A DNA stretch of 64,000 bases from Pseudomonas moraviensis (GCF_900105805.1 NZ_LT629788.1:3472001-3536000), one strand, 5' to 3'; positions 51,579 through 63,427 are shown, numbered from the stretch's first letter. Numbers and translations are program-made. Notes: a model not told the origin generated them from the sequence alone.

Positions 51579-52796
51579 TCAGGTGCGGTATTCAGCGTTG
51601 ATCTTCACGTATTCATGCGACAGGTCGGTGGTCCAGATGGTTTCGCTGCAATCGCCGCGACCCAGTTCAATGCGGATGGTGATTTCTTCCTGCTGCATCA
51701 CTGCCGAGCCCTGAGCTTCAGTGTAGGTGGCCGCACGGGCGCCACGGCTGGCGATGCACACGTCGCCGAGGAATACGTCAATCTTGCTCACGTCCAGGTC
51801 CGGCACACCGGCGCGGCCCACGGCGGCGAGGATGCGCCCCCAGTTCGGGTCGGAGGCGAACAGCGCGGTCTTGATCAGCGGCGAGTGCGCCACGGTATAG
51901 CCGACGTCCAGGCATTCCTGGTGGTTGCCGCCGCCATTCACTTCAACAGTGACAAACTTGGTCGCACCTTCGCCGTCACGCACGATGGCCTGCGCCACGT
52001 CCATGCACACTTCGAACACGGCTTGTTTGAGCTTGGCGAACAGCTCGCCTTCTGCGCGGGTGATTTCCGGCAGCGCGGCTTTGCCAGTGGCGATCAGCAT
52101 GCAGCAGTCGTTGGTCGAGGTGTCGCCGTCGATGGTGATGCGGTTGAACGACTTGTTGGCACCGTCGAGCATCAGGTTGTGCAGCACGTCGCGGGAGACT
52201 TTGGCATCGGTGGCAATGTAACCGAGCATGGTCGCCATGTTCGGACGAATCATCCCTGCGCCTTTGCTGATGCCGGTGACGGTGATGGTCACGCCGTCAT
52301 GCTCGAACTGGCGGCTGGCGCCCTTCGGCAAAGTATCGGTGGTCATGATGCCGGTGGCAGCAGCTTCCCAGTTGTTTTCCGACAGATCGTCCAGCGCGGC
52401 TTGCAGTGCGCCTTCGATTTTCTCGACCGGCAGCGGCTCGCCGATCACACCCGTGGAGTAAGGCAGGATCTGGCTGGCGTCGACGCCGGTCAGCTCAGCC
52501 AGTCTGGCAGTGGTGCGCTCGGCGGCGGCCAGGCCTGGTTCGCCGGTGCCGGCGTTGGCGTTGCCGGTGTTGGTCAGCAAGTAACGCACAGCGTTGTTCA
52601 CGCGTTTTTTCGCCAGGATCACCGGCGCGGCGCAGAACGCGTTCAGGGTGAACACGCCAGCCACGGTCGAACCTTCAGCGCAGCGCATCACCACCACATC
52701 CTTGCGCCCCGGGCGCTTGATGCCGGCCGAGGCGATACCGAGTTCAAAACCGGCAACCGGGTGCAACGTTGGCAAAGGACCAAGACCAACAGCCAT
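51579..52796 (-). CDS. argJ: Bifunctional ornithine acetyltransferase / N-acetylglutamate synthase
   Basis: A 405-aa self-cleaving enzyme of the cyclic arginine pathway. Autoproteolysis occurs before the nucleophile threonine in KGAGMIRPNMATMLGYIATD (NMA|TML), giving alpha and beta chains. It recycles the acetyl group from N-acetylornithine to glutamate. TGNANAGTGEPG and NDCCMLIATGKA are family blocks. Lies between secA and gst on the minus strand. Confidence 0.97.
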   Translation of the reverse strand: MAVGLGPLPTLHPVAGFELGIASAGIKRPGRKDVVVMRCAEGSTVAGVFTLNAFCAAPVILAKKRVNNAVRYLLTNTGNANAGTGEPGLAAAERTTARLAELTGVDASQILPYSTGVIGEPLPVEKIEGALQAALDDLSENNWEAAATGIMTTDTLPKGASRQFEHDGVTITVTGISKGAGMIRPNMATMLGYIATDAKVSRDVLHNLMLDGANKSFNRITIDGDTSTNDCCMLIATGKAALPEITRAEGELFAKLKQAVFEVCMDVAQAIVRDGEGATKFVTVEVNGGGNHQECLDVGYTVAHSPLIKTALFASDPNWGRILAAVGRAGVPDLDVSKIDVFLGDVCIASRGARAATYTEAQGSAVMQQEEITIRIELGRGDCSETIWTTDLSHEYVKINAEYRT

Positions 52797-52918
52797 GAAT
52801 GCGCTCCTTACTCAATGATGTCAGCACCGCCACGGGAAAGGACGGTGGGATAAATGGCAAAACGCCGCGACGGCAGGAGCCGGTCGCGGCGCGGGGTGTT
52901 CAGCGATTGAAACGGGTT

Positions 52919-55660
<2,742 letters not shown>

Positions 55661-55967
55661 ATCGGCAGGATCTTCCACACTAAAGGGATGGAGGGCGGCC
55701 CCGTGAGTCGCCCGTGCAGCCCTCATGGCCGCATGCGAACGAGCATTCTACCCGGAAACGGTGGTGAGGAAAGTGGCGATGTTCCACGATGCTGGCACTG
55801 CGCTTTGACGGGGCTCACTTAAAATAGGGGCGTTTTGCTCAACTTCAACCCGTCGGGGAAAGAAGTCAGGCGTTGATTTAATGAGCAAAGCAGGGACAAA
55901 AGCAATGGGCCAGTGGTTCCACAGCTTTCTGCTAACATGGCGCCTCTGTTACTTCAGGTGTTCGATC
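55661..55967. promoter_or_regulatory. Divergent region between secA and the DUF721 gene
   Basis: A 307-bp gap with the secA -10 box (TAGAAT, minus strand, 55750-55745) and no clear plus-strand promoter. No SecM-like leader peptide or M23 peptidase gene is present. Confidence 0.45.
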
Positions 55968-56423
55968 ATGGCGTTTCGCCCTCTCACGGCCAGAGCACCC
56001 GCCGTCCTGTTACGCGAAGCCAGGCCGCTCAAAGCCATCCTCGGCCATGCCCAGCGCCTTGAGCATTTGCAGCGCCTGCTCGAAAGCCAGCTGCAACCGG
56101 CCGCCCGCGAGCATTGCCGGGTGGCCAAGTGGCGCGAGGGCGAACTGTCGCTGGTGGTCACTGACGGTCACTGGGCCACGCGCCTGCGCTACCAGCAAAA
56201 ACGCCTGCAACGGCAGCTGCAATTGTTCGAAGAGTTCGCCAGCCTGACGCGGATCAAATTCAGCGTGCGCCCGCCGATCGTCCAGCATCGGGCGACTGGG
56301 CACACGATGGATTTGTCGAGCAGCGCGGCGGAGACGATTCAGTCGACGGCCGACGGGATCAGCGATCCGGGATTGCGCGCGGCGCTGGAGCGGTTGGCGG
56401 CGCATGCCAAGGGTAAAGCCTGA
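55968..56423 (+). CDS. dciA: DUF721 protein, DciA-type helicase loader
   Basis: A 151-aa basic protein starting at ATG 55968 (MAFRPLTARAPAVLL). Residues ~15-95 form the DUF721 domain (LEHLQRLLESQLQPAAREHC, LVVTDGHWATRLRYQQ), which in DciA proteins loads the replicative helicase DnaB in bacteria without DnaC. Location next to secA is conserved in pseudomonads. Symbol given by family and synteny; activity is inferred. Confidence 0.8.
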   Translation: MAFRPLTARAPAVLLREARPLKAILGHAQRLEHLQRLLESQLQPAAREHCRVAKWREGELSLVVTDGHWATRLRYQQKRLQRQLQLFEEFASLTRIKFSVRPPIVQHRATGHTMDLSSSAAETIQSTADGISDPGLRAALERLAAHAKGKA

Positions 56424-56433
56424 AGCAAAATCA

Positions 56434-56509
56434 AAAGATCGCAGCCTTCTGCAGCTCCTACAGAATGAATGCATTTCAACTGTAGGAGCTGCCGAAGGCT
56501 GCGATCTTT
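56434..56509 (+). repeat. Inverted repeat, third repeat family
   Basis: Two 30-bp arms with one mismatch: the left starts AAAGATCGCAGCCTTCTGCA and the right ends GGCTGCGATCTTT, with a 16-base loop. It lies between the convergent dciA and HerA-like genes, where it can act as a shared terminator-like hairpin. A different sequence family from the REPINs. Confidence 0.92.
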
Positions 56510-56513
56510 GCTT

Positions 56514-57998
56514 TTAGCGGCGCTTGCTGCCGCCGAGCAGCGACCCCATCAACCCGCGCACCAACTGCTTGCCGAGGTTATTGGCCGCCTGGCGCATCGC
56601 CGATTTCAGCGCCTGCCCTGCCGCCGTGCCGAGGAATTCGCCCGCGCGATCAGCGAGGCTTGGCTCTTCAGCCTGTTTACCTGCCGGCGTTTCGGCCTCA
56701 GGCGCCAGCCCTTTGCGGCCCATCAGAATTTCATAGGCCGACTCACGATCGATCGGCTTGTCATAGCGACCCCTGAACGGCGAGCCGGCGATCAGCATGG
56801 TGCGTTCGGTTTCGGTCAACGGCCCGATCCGCGATTGCGGCGGCGCCACCAGCACGCGCTGGACCATTTCCGGCGTGCCCTTGTCGGTCAACGTCCCGAC
56901 CAGCGCCTCGCCAATCCCCAGTTCGGTCAGCACCGACAGGCTGTCGAACGCCGGATTCGGCCGGAAACCGTCCGCCACGGCGCGCAGGGATTTCTGCTCT
57001 TTTGCGGTGAACGCACGCAGACCATGCTGAATGCGCAAGCCCAACTGCGCCAGCACATCGTCCGGCAGATCCGCCGGCGATTGGGTGACAAAGTAAACCC
57101 CCACACCTTTGGATCGGATCAAACGCACCACTTGCTCCAGACGCTCCTGCAAAGCCTTGGGCGTGTCGCCGAAGAGCAAATGCGCCTCGTCGAAAAACAG
57201 CGCCAGCAGCGGCTTTTCGGCGTCGCCGCGTTCGGGCAGTTGCTCGAACAACTCGGCCAGCAGCCACAGCAGGAACGTTGCGTAAACCTTCGGCGCCTCG
57301 TGCACCAGCCGGCTGGCGTCGAGCAGATGGATGCGGCCACGGCCATCCGCCCCCGGTTGCAGAATGTCCTCGAGTTGCAGCGCCGGCTCACCGAACAGCG
57401 CTTCGGCGCCCTGCTGTTCCAGCGTCGCCAAGCGGCGTAACAGTGCCTGGCTGGAACCGGTGGTCATCAGCGCCGCGTCTTCGCCGAGCAACTGCGGGTT
57501 GTCCTTGAGGTGATTGAGCAGCGCTTTCAGATCCTTGAGATCCAGCAGCAACAGCCCTTCGCGATCCGCCACTTTGAAGGCCGCGTAAAGCGCCGACTGC
57601 TGACTGTCGGTCAGCTCGAGCAGGCTGCCGATCAGCAACGGGCCCATTTCGCTCAGGGTGGTGCGCAGCGGATGACCGGATTCGCCGTGGATGTCCCACA
57701 GCGTGACGGGATAAGCCTGGGGCGTGTGACCGAGCCACGGCATGCCGGCAATGCGCTCGGCCACTTTGCCCTGCGGGTTGCCAGCGGCGCCGAGGCCGCA
57801 CAGGTCGCCCTTGATGTCGGCGGCGAACACCGCCACGCCAGCATCGCTGAACGCTTCGGCCAGACGCTGCAACGTCACGGTTTTACCGGTGCCGGTGGCG
57901 CCGGCGATCAGTCCGTGGCGGTTGGCCAGGCGCATGGCCTGAGCAATGGGTTGCGCGGCCGGATCAGCGCCGATAACGAGTTGCAAGGAGTCAGGCAT
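56514..57998 (-). CDS. HerA-like ATPase, DUF853 (YjgR family)
   Basis: A 494-aa P-loop ATPase starting at ATG 57998 (MPDSLQLVIGADP); the frame could begin at a TTG four codons earlier. Walker A GATGTGKT at 33-40, the FAADIKGDLCGLGAAG strand, Walker B LLALFFDEAHLLFGD, and a C-terminal linker ending GSLLGGSKRR. DUF853 proteins resemble HerA/FtsK translocases; their role is unknown. It stands alone on the minus strand. Confidence 0.9.
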   Translation of the reverse strand: MPDSLQLVIGADPAAQPIAQAMRLANRHGLIAGATGTGKTVTLQRLAEAFSDAGVAVFAADIKGDLCGLGAAGNPQGKVAERIAGMPWLGHTPQAYPVTLWDIHGESGHPLRTTLSEMGPLLIGSLLELTDSQQSALYAAFKVADREGLLLLDLKDLKALLNHLKDNPQLLGEDAALMTTGSSQALLRRLATLEQQGAEALFGEPALQLEDILQPGADGRGRIHLLDASRLVHEAPKVYATFLLWLLAELFEQLPERGDAEKPLLALFFDEAHLLFGDTPKALQERLEQVVRLIRSKGVGVYFVTQSPADLPDDVLAQLGLRIQHGLRAFTAKEQKSLRAVADGFRPNPAFDSLSVLTELGIGEALVGTLTDKGTPEMVQRVLVAPPQSRIGPLTETERTMLIAGSPFRGRYDKPIDRESAYEILMGRKGLAPEAETPAGKQAEEPSLADRAGEFLGTAAGQALKSAMRQAANNLGKQLVRGLMGSLLGGSKRR

Positions 57999-58184
57999 TT
58001 TCTCACCCAATGGTTAATCTTTGATGACACATGGCCGATACATAAATTGGACAGACCCGTCAGAAATTCGGGTCGGACATTTCCCTAAGGAGAGCCGGAA
58101 ATTTCAGTTTTTCAACCTTGCCCATAGTGCGCGCCCCTATCAAAGCACGCCCAGGACATTAAGACCTTAGCGGAACCCCAAGCC

Positions 58185-60074
58185 ATGAACAAAAACCTGC
58201 GCTTCAGCCATAAGATTTTGCTTGCCGCCGCCCTCATCGTCATTGCCGCTTTCGCCTCGTTCACGTTGTACAACGATTGGCTGCAGCGCAATGCGATCCG
58301 CGATGATCTCAATAACTACCTCAATGAAATGGGCGAGGTCACCGCCGGCAATATCCAGACCTGGCTCAGCGGGCGCATCTTGCTGATCGAGAACGCCGCG
58401 CAGAACATCGCCATCAACCCGGAACCTGCCACGGTCGCCAGCCTGCTGGAGCAGAAAAGCCTGACCTCGACGTTCATGGCCACCTACCTGGGCGATGCCA
58501 CCGGGCATTTCACCATCCGCCCGGACGTGAAGATGCCGGACGGTTTCGATCCGCGCGTACGCCCTTGGTATAAAGGTGCCGAAAGCAGCAGCACGTCGAC
58601 CCTGACCGAACCCTACATCGATGCCGCCACCGGCCAGTTGATCATCTCCATCGCCACCGCGTCGAAAAAGGCCGGGCAGAGCGTCGGCGTGGTCGGCGGC
58701 GATCTCAGCCTGCAATCGCTGGTCGATACCCTCGCCGCGCGGGATTTCGACGGGATGGGCTATGTGTTCCTGGTCAGCGCCGACGGCAAGATCCTCGTCC
58801 ACCCGGACAAGGCTCTGGTGATGAAATCGCTCAAGGAAGCCTACCCGCAGGACACCCCGCGCATCAGCAGCGACTTCAGTGAAGTGACGGTGGATGGCAA
58901 AACCCGCATTGTCACTTTCGCTCCGATCAAAGGCCTGCCGTCGGTGAACTGGTACATCGGTTTGTCGATCGACAAGGATCAGGCCTACGCGATGCTCAGC
59001 CAATTCCGCACCTCGGCGGTGATCGCGACCATTATTGCCGTGGCGATCATCATTGCCCTGCTCGGCATGCTCATCCGTCTGCTGATCCAGCCGCTGCACG
59101 TGATGACCCGCGCCATGGAAGACATCGCCGACGGTGAAGGTGACCTGACCAAACGTCTGAACATCGTCAATAACGATGAATTCGGCATCCTCGGCACCGC
59201 GTTCAACCGTTTCGTCGAGCGTATTCACGGCTCGATCCGCGAAGTGTCCTCGGCCACCGGCCAGGTCAATGAGGTCGCCCTGCGCGTCGTTGCTGCGTCG
59301 AACTCGTCGATGTACAACTCCGACCAGCAAGCTTCGCGCACCAGCAGCGTCGCTGCCGCGATCAATCAGCTCGGCGCCGCCGCGCAGGAAATTGCCCGCA
59401 ATGCCGCGCAAGCTTCGAATCAGGCCAGTGACGCACGGGGTCTGGCCGAGGATGGCCAGCAAGTGGTCGAGCGCAGCATCAAGGCGATGAATCAATTGTC
59501 GAGCATGCTCAGCGCGTCGAGCACCAACATCGAGTCGCTGAACAGCAAGACCGTCAACATCGGTCAGATTCTCGAAGTGATCACCAGCATTTCCCAGCAG
59601 ACCAACCTGCTCGCGCTCAACGCTGCCATCGAGGCGGCACGTGCGGGTGAGGCAGGTCGCGGCTTTGCGGTGGTGGCCGACGAAGTGCGCAACCTCGCGC
59701 ACCGCACTCAGGAATCGGCGCAACAGGTGCAGACCATGATCGAGGAGCTGCAGGTCGGCGCCCGGGAATCGGTGAGCACCATGAGCGACAGTCAGCGCCA
59801 CAGCCAGGACAGCGTGGAGATCGCCAATCTCGCCGGCGAACGCCTGAACAGCGTGACCTTGCGCATTGGTGAGATCGACGGGATGAACCAGTCGGTGGCG
59901 ACCGCGACTGAAGAGCAGACTGCGGTGGTCGAGTCTATCAACGTCGACATTACCGAGATCAATACACTGAACCAGGAAGGCGTGGAAAACCTGCAGGCGA
60001 CCTTGCGCGCGTGCTCGGATCTGGAGCAGCAGGCTTCGCGTCTCAAGCAACTGGTGGGCAGCTTCCGCATTTAA
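58185..60074 (+). CDS. PctA/CtaA-like amino-acid chemoreceptor
   Basis: A 629-aa methyl-accepting chemotaxis protein, the same length as P. aeruginosa PctA and PctB. TM1 ~10-30, dCache_1 domain ~35-275, TM2 ~280-300, HAMP ~302-355, signalling tip SQQTNLLALNAAIEAARAGE. The amino-acid-binding motif is in register with PctA numbering: Arg126, Trp128, Tyr129 (FDPRVRPWYK), Asp146 (EPYIDAATG) and Asp173 (VGVVGGDLSL). Position 121 is Phe where the motif, as I recall it, has Tyr. Location near purU also matches pctA in P. aeruginosa. Predicted to sense L-amino acids. Confidence 0.92.
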   Translation: MNKNLRFSHKILLAAALIVIAAFASFTLYNDWLQRNAIRDDLNNYLNEMGEVTAGNIQTWLSGRILLIENAAQNIAINPEPATVASLLEQKSLTSTFMATYLGDATGHFTIRPDVKMPDGFDPRVRPWYKGAESSSTSTLTEPYIDAATGQLIISIATASKKAGQSVGVVGGDLSLQSLVDTLAARDFDGMGYVFLVSADGKILVHPDKALVMKSLKEAYPQDTPRISSDFSEVTVDGKTRIVTFAPIKGLPSVNWYIGLSIDKDQAYAMLSQFRTSAVIATIIAVAIIIALLGMLIRLLIQPLHVMTRAMEDIADGEGDLTKRLNIVNNDEFGILGTAFNRFVERIHGSIREVSSATGQVNEVALRVVAASNSSMYNSDQQASRTSSVAAAINQLGAAAQEIARNAAQASNQASDARGLAEDGQQVVERSIKAMNQLSSMLSASSTNIESLNSKTVNIGQILEVITSISQQTNLLALNAAIEAARAGEAGRGFAVVADEVRNLAHRTQESAQQVQTMIEELQVGARESVSTMSDSQRHSQDSVEIANLAGERLNSVTLRIGEIDGMNQSVATATEEQTAVVESINVDITEINTLNQEGVENLQATLRACSDLEQQASRLKQLVGSFRI

Positions 60075-60083
60075 GATCAAAAG

Positions 60084-60264
60084 CCTAACCCCCTCACCCC
60101 AGCCCTCCCGAAACTCGGACCGCCCCCAAGGGGGCGAGGGGGAAAGGGAGCAGATCTTCAAGCTTTTCAATGCCTGTGTTCGACTGGATATCGCAGGACA
60201 TCGCAACAATCCCAAACACCCCGATCAATCCCCTCTCCCTCCGGGAGAGGTTAGGGTGAGGGGC
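60084..60264 (+). repeat. Long inverted repeat, CCCCTCACCC family
   Basis: The left arm CCTAACCCCCTCACCCCAGC is followed by a CCGCCCCCAAGGGGGCG hairpin; the right arm is CCTCTCCCTCCGGGAGAGGT plus TAGGGTGAGGGG. About 180 bp with a divergent middle. It separates the chemoreceptor from the glycosyltransferase operon. Confidence 0.85.
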
Positions 60265-60339
60265 GAGCAATCCCGACCGAACATCTATTCTGGATAACGG
60301 TCAACCAAGGGAGAACAACACAGCGGAGGGTTGCTCACC

Positions 60340-61452
60340 GTGCATATCGCCGACATCACCATGTTCTACGCCCCGGCCAGCGGAGGCGTGCGTACTTACC
60401 TGGATGCCAAACACCGTCGCCTCGGCGACCGCAACGCCATTCGTCACAGCCTGCTGATCCCCGGCGCGCGACTGGGTGAACATGACGGCATTTATACGGT
60501 TCCTGCGCCCGCCCTGCCCTTCGGCAAAGGCTATCGCTTCCCGCTGCGCCTGGCGCCGTGGCGCAATGTCTTGCAGGATTTGCAGCCGGACCTGATCGAA
60601 GTCGGCGATCCCTACCTCACCGCGTGGGCGGCGCTGGATGCCCGGCGGCAGCTGGATGTGCCGGTGATCGGCTTTTATCACTCGGATCTGCCGCTGCTGG
60701 CGGGCAATCGCATGGGCCATTGGGTCACGCCGAATGTCGAGGCCTACGTCACCCGTCTCTATGGCAATTTCGACCGCGTGCTTGCGCCGAGCCAGGTCAT
60801 GGCCGACAAGCTCACCGGGCTTGGCGTGCGCAATGTTCATGTGCAGCCGCTCGGCGTGGATCTGCACACCTTCCATCCTGACGCCCGCGACCCCGGCCTG
60901 CGTGCCGAACTGGGCATTGCCGAAGACACCCGCCTGCTGATCTTCGCCGGGCGCGGTTCCAAGGAAAAAAACCTGCCGGTGCTGCTCAAGTGCATGCAAC
61001 GCCTAGGCCCGCGCTATCACCTGCTGCTGGTCGGCTCGTCGATGCCCGCTGCGGTGCCGGACAACGTCAGCGTCATCGACGAGTTCTGCCCGGCGCCAAA
61101 AGTCGCGCGGCTGATGGCCAGCGCCGATGCGCTGCTGCATGCCGGTGATCAGGAAACCTTCGGGCTGGTCATCCTTGAAGCCATGGCTTGCGGCATTCCC
61201 GTGGTGGCCGTCGCCGCCGGAGCGTTTGAAGAAATCGTCAACGATTCCTGCGGCCTGCTCTGCGCGCCGAACAATCCGCAAGCCATGGCCAATGCTGTGC
61301 GCGAACTGTTCAGTCGTGGCTGTGATCGACTCGGCCGCCAGGCACGCCAACATGTCGAGCGGCACTACGCTTGGGATACCGTGGTCGACAGCCTGCTCAG
61401 CCACTACCACGCGGTGCTTGGCCATACGCTGCCACGGGTGGCCAATGGCTGA
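60340..61452 (+). CDS. GT4-family glycosyltransferase
   Basis: A 370-aa GT-B fold glycosyltransferase. The start is probably GTG 60340, nine bases after GGAGGG (60325-60330). N-terminal acceptor domain with DITMFYAPASGGVRTYL; C-terminal nucleotide-sugar domain with IFAGRGSKEKNLPVLL and the EX7E motif in ETFGLVILEAMACGIPVV. It resembles GDP-mannose-dependent PimB-like enzymes that glycosylate lipids. First of three overlapping genes; the next start codon lies inside its last codons. Acceptor and sugar are unknown. Confidence 0.9.
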   Translation: MHIADITMFYAPASGGVRTYLDAKHRRLGDRNAIRHSLLIPGARLGEHDGIYTVPAPALPFGKGYRFPLRLAPWRNVLQDLQPDLIEVGDPYLTAWAALDARRQLDVPVIGFYHSDLPLLAGNRMGHWVTPNVEAYVTRLYGNFDRVLAPSQVMADKLTGLGVRNVHVQPLGVDLHTFHPDARDPGLRAELGIAEDTRLLIFAGRGSKEKNLPVLLKCMQRLGPRYHLLLVGSSMPAAVPDNVSVIDEFCPAPKVARLMASADALLHAGDQETFGLVILEAMACGIPVVAVAAGAFEEIVNDSCGLLCAPNNPQAMANAVRELFSRGCDRLGRQARQHVERHYAWDTVVDSLLSHYHAVLGHTLPRVANG

Positions 61453-62215
61453 GCAAATGAAAACGGTTTGTCTGGTGTTGCATGATGTGGCGCCCTCGAC
61501 CTGGGCGGATTACCAGCCCTTTGTCGAGGCCGTCGATGCGTTGGGTAATGTACCGATGACGTGGCTGGTGGTCCCGGATTTCCATCGCCACGATGCCCTT
61601 GATGCCAACCCGGCGTTTCGGCAAGTGCTCGATGCCAGGGTTGCCCGAGGCGATGAACTGGCGCTGCACGGTTACTACCACGACGATCAGGAGCCCGTGC
61701 CGAACACCCCGCGCGACTGGTTCATGCGTCGGGTCTACACCCATGAAGGCGAGTTCTATCGGCTGTCCCGCGAAGCAGCCCTTGACCGCCTGCACGCAGG
61801 TCTGGAGATGTTTCAGCGCTACGACTGGCCGGTGCACGGTTTCGTCGCCCCGGCGTGGCTGATGAGCGACGGCACCCGTCAGGCCTTGCGCGAATTACCG
61901 CTCAGCTACACCAGCGATCCGCAACATCTTTATCGCTTGCCCGATTTCACCGCCATTGATGCACCCGGATTGGTCTGGAGCGCACGCAGCGCCTGGCGGC
62001 GCGGCGTGTCGAAAATCGTCAGCGACCAACGTGAACAGCGCTGGCGCGACGCGCCGGTGATTCGCCTCGGCCTGCATCCGGTCGACATGCGCCATCGTTT
62101 CTCTCGAGATTATTGGTTACGCACACTGGAACGCCTGCTGGCAGACGGACGCGTGCCGCTGACCAAGATCGACTGGCTCGTCCGACAGCACGGTCAACTG
62201 GAACGCGCAGCATGA
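61445..62215 (+). CDS. DUF2334 polysaccharide-deacetylase-like protein
   Basis: A 256-aa protein of the carbohydrate esterase 4-like DUF2334 family. Candidate metal ligands: Asp14 in LVLHDVAPSTW and His75 and His79 in ELALHGYYHDD; FVAPAWLMSD holds a further conserved segment. No signal peptide, so it probably acts in the cytoplasm. ATG 61445 overlaps the glycosyltransferase end by eight bases; ATG 61457 is an alternative. It likely removes an acyl or acetyl group from a sugar added by the neighbouring enzyme. Confidence 0.86.
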   Translation: MAEQMKTVCLVLHDVAPSTWADYQPFVEAVDALGNVPMTWLVVPDFHRHDALDANPAFRQVLDARVARGDELALHGYYHDDQEPVPNTPRDWFMRRVYTHEGEFYRLSREAALDRLHAGLEMFQRYDWPVHGFVAPAWLMSDGTRQALRELPLSYTSDPQHLYRLPDFTAIDAPGLVWSARSAWRRGVSKIVSDQREQRWRDAPVIRLGLHPVDMRHRFSRDYWLRTLERLLADGRVPLTKIDWLVRQHGQLERAA

Positions 62216-63210
62216 AGCGCAGCCTGTTGTTGCTGATCGGCCTGCTCGCCGCGGTGCTGATACCGGTGCTGCTTGGCGGCGGCGAAACCTGGGCACGCCT
62301 GCGCAGTTTTCCGCTGAACTGGCTGTTGATCATGTTCGGCATGATCCTGCTGTGCTGGGGCATCAACACCCTGCGCCTGCGGTTGTTGCTGGGCGATCAG
62401 CGCGAAAAGGTCGCGCCGTTGAAAAGTCTTGGCGTGGTGATGGCGGCCGAGTTCGCCTACTGCGCTACGCCCGGGGGCAGCGGCGGGCCGCTGACCATCA
62501 TGGCCTTGCTGGCCCGGTGCGGCGTGCGTCCGGCGCGGGGCAGCGCGGTGTTTGCCATGGACCAGCTCAGCGATCTGTTGTTCTTTCTCTGCGCGCTGAG
62601 CGGAATTCTGATTTACGCGCTGTTCCAGCACCTGAGCGATCGCCTCGAATGGCTGCTGACGGTCAGCGCCGTGTCGCTGTTCGGCGGCTTGTGCAGTTGC
62701 GTATTGATTGCGCGCTATCACCGGGCGTTGATTCGCCTGAGCGGCCGGCTGTTGGCGGGGATGAACGTTACGGCGCGCACTCGCCGCCGCTGGGCGCGCA
62801 AGTTGCTGCACTTTCTCGCGGCCTTTACCGATACCTTGAAGTTGCCCTGGCAGACGCTGGTTCAGGTGTTCGCCCTGACCTGCGTGCACTGGCTGCTGCG
62901 CTACAGCGTGCTGTATCTGGCCTTGCGCGGCCTCGGTGCCGACTTGCAGTGGGCATGGAGTTTTCTGGTACAGATGCTCTCGCTGGGCGCCGGCCAGTTC
63001 AGTCTGTTACCCGGCGGCGCAGGGGCAGCGGAATTGACCTCGGCCGCGCTGCTCGCGCCGATGGTGGGCAAATCCACCGCAGCGGCGGCGATCCTGATCT
63101 GGCGCGTAGTGACGTATTACTTCTATCTGCTGGTCGGCGGCCCGGTGTTCGTGTTGATGCTGGGCAAGCCGTTGCTGAAGAAGCTGATGAACGTCAGGCA
63201 GGCTTCTTAG
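62212..63210 (+). CDS. LPG_synthase_TM (UPF0104) membrane protein, possible flippase
   Basis: A 332-aa protein with about eight membrane segments. It matches the lysylphosphatidylglycerol-synthetase transmembrane region: VVMAAEFAYCATPGGSGGPL, a central MDQLSDLLFFLCALSG helix, and SLGAGQFSLLPGGAGAAELT near the end. In MprF this region flips lipids; stand-alone versions are uncharacterised in Pseudomonas. ATG 62212 overlaps the previous stop by 4 bases (ATGA), so the trio is translationally coupled. Its 3' end overlaps a small gene on the other strand. Confidence 0.88.
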   Translation: MKRSLLLLIGLLAAVLIPVLLGGGETWARLRSFPLNWLLIMFGMILLCWGINTLRLRLLLGDQREKVAPLKSLGVVMAAEFAYCATPGGSGGPLTIMALLARCGVRPARGSAVFAMDQLSDLLFFLCALSGILIYALFQHLSDRLEWLLTVSAVSLFGGLCSCVLIARYHRALIRLSGRLLAGMNVTARTRRRWARKLLHFLAAFTDTLKLPWQTLVQVFALTCVHWLLRYSVLYLALRGLGADLQWAWSFLVQMLSLGAGQFSLLPGGAGAAELTSAALLAPMVGKSTAAAAILIWRVVTYYFYLLVGGPVFVLMLGKPLLKKLMNVRQAS

Positions 63211-63370
63211 GTTCGTCGTGCTCTTGCTGCAGCTGCTCCCATAACTCGGCGGCGCCGGGGAATTCGGTGCCGTCCTCGGGGCTCATGTCGTCGGGGTCGT
63301 AGCGACTGAGGCAACCTTCACCAAGGGTGGCAGGTGCTTTGGAGGTGGCTTTGTCCAGTGGATCGCTCAT
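63194..63370 (-). CDS. Small acidic protein of 58 aa
   Basis: Frame MSDPLDKATSKAPATLGEGC, then SRYDPDDMSPEDGTEFPGAA and WEQLQQEHDEPKKPA. GAGGAAAA lies just before ATG 63370. It is acidic, without membrane segments, and its C-terminal codons overlap the end of the LPG_synthase_TM gene on the opposite strand by 17 bases. I do not recognise a family. It lies between purU and the trio, on the purU strand, downstream of a hairpin. Confidence 0.65.
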   Translation of the reverse strand: MSDPLDKATSKAPATLGEGCLSRYDPDDMSPEDGTEFPGAAELWEQLQQEHDEPKKPA

Positions 63371-63393
63371 GGCTTTTCCTCGGGCTCAAATGA

Positions 63394-63427
63394 CAAGGGC
63401 CTGAGCGATTCAACGCCCAGGCCCTTG
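63394..63427. terminator. Hairpin downstream of purU
   Basis: CAAGGGCCTG (63394-63403) pairs perfectly with CAGGCCCTTG (63418-63427), loop of 14 bases. T5 follows on the plus strand but only TCATTT on the minus strand, so it is a stronger terminator for plus-strand transcription than for purU. Confidence 0.7.
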
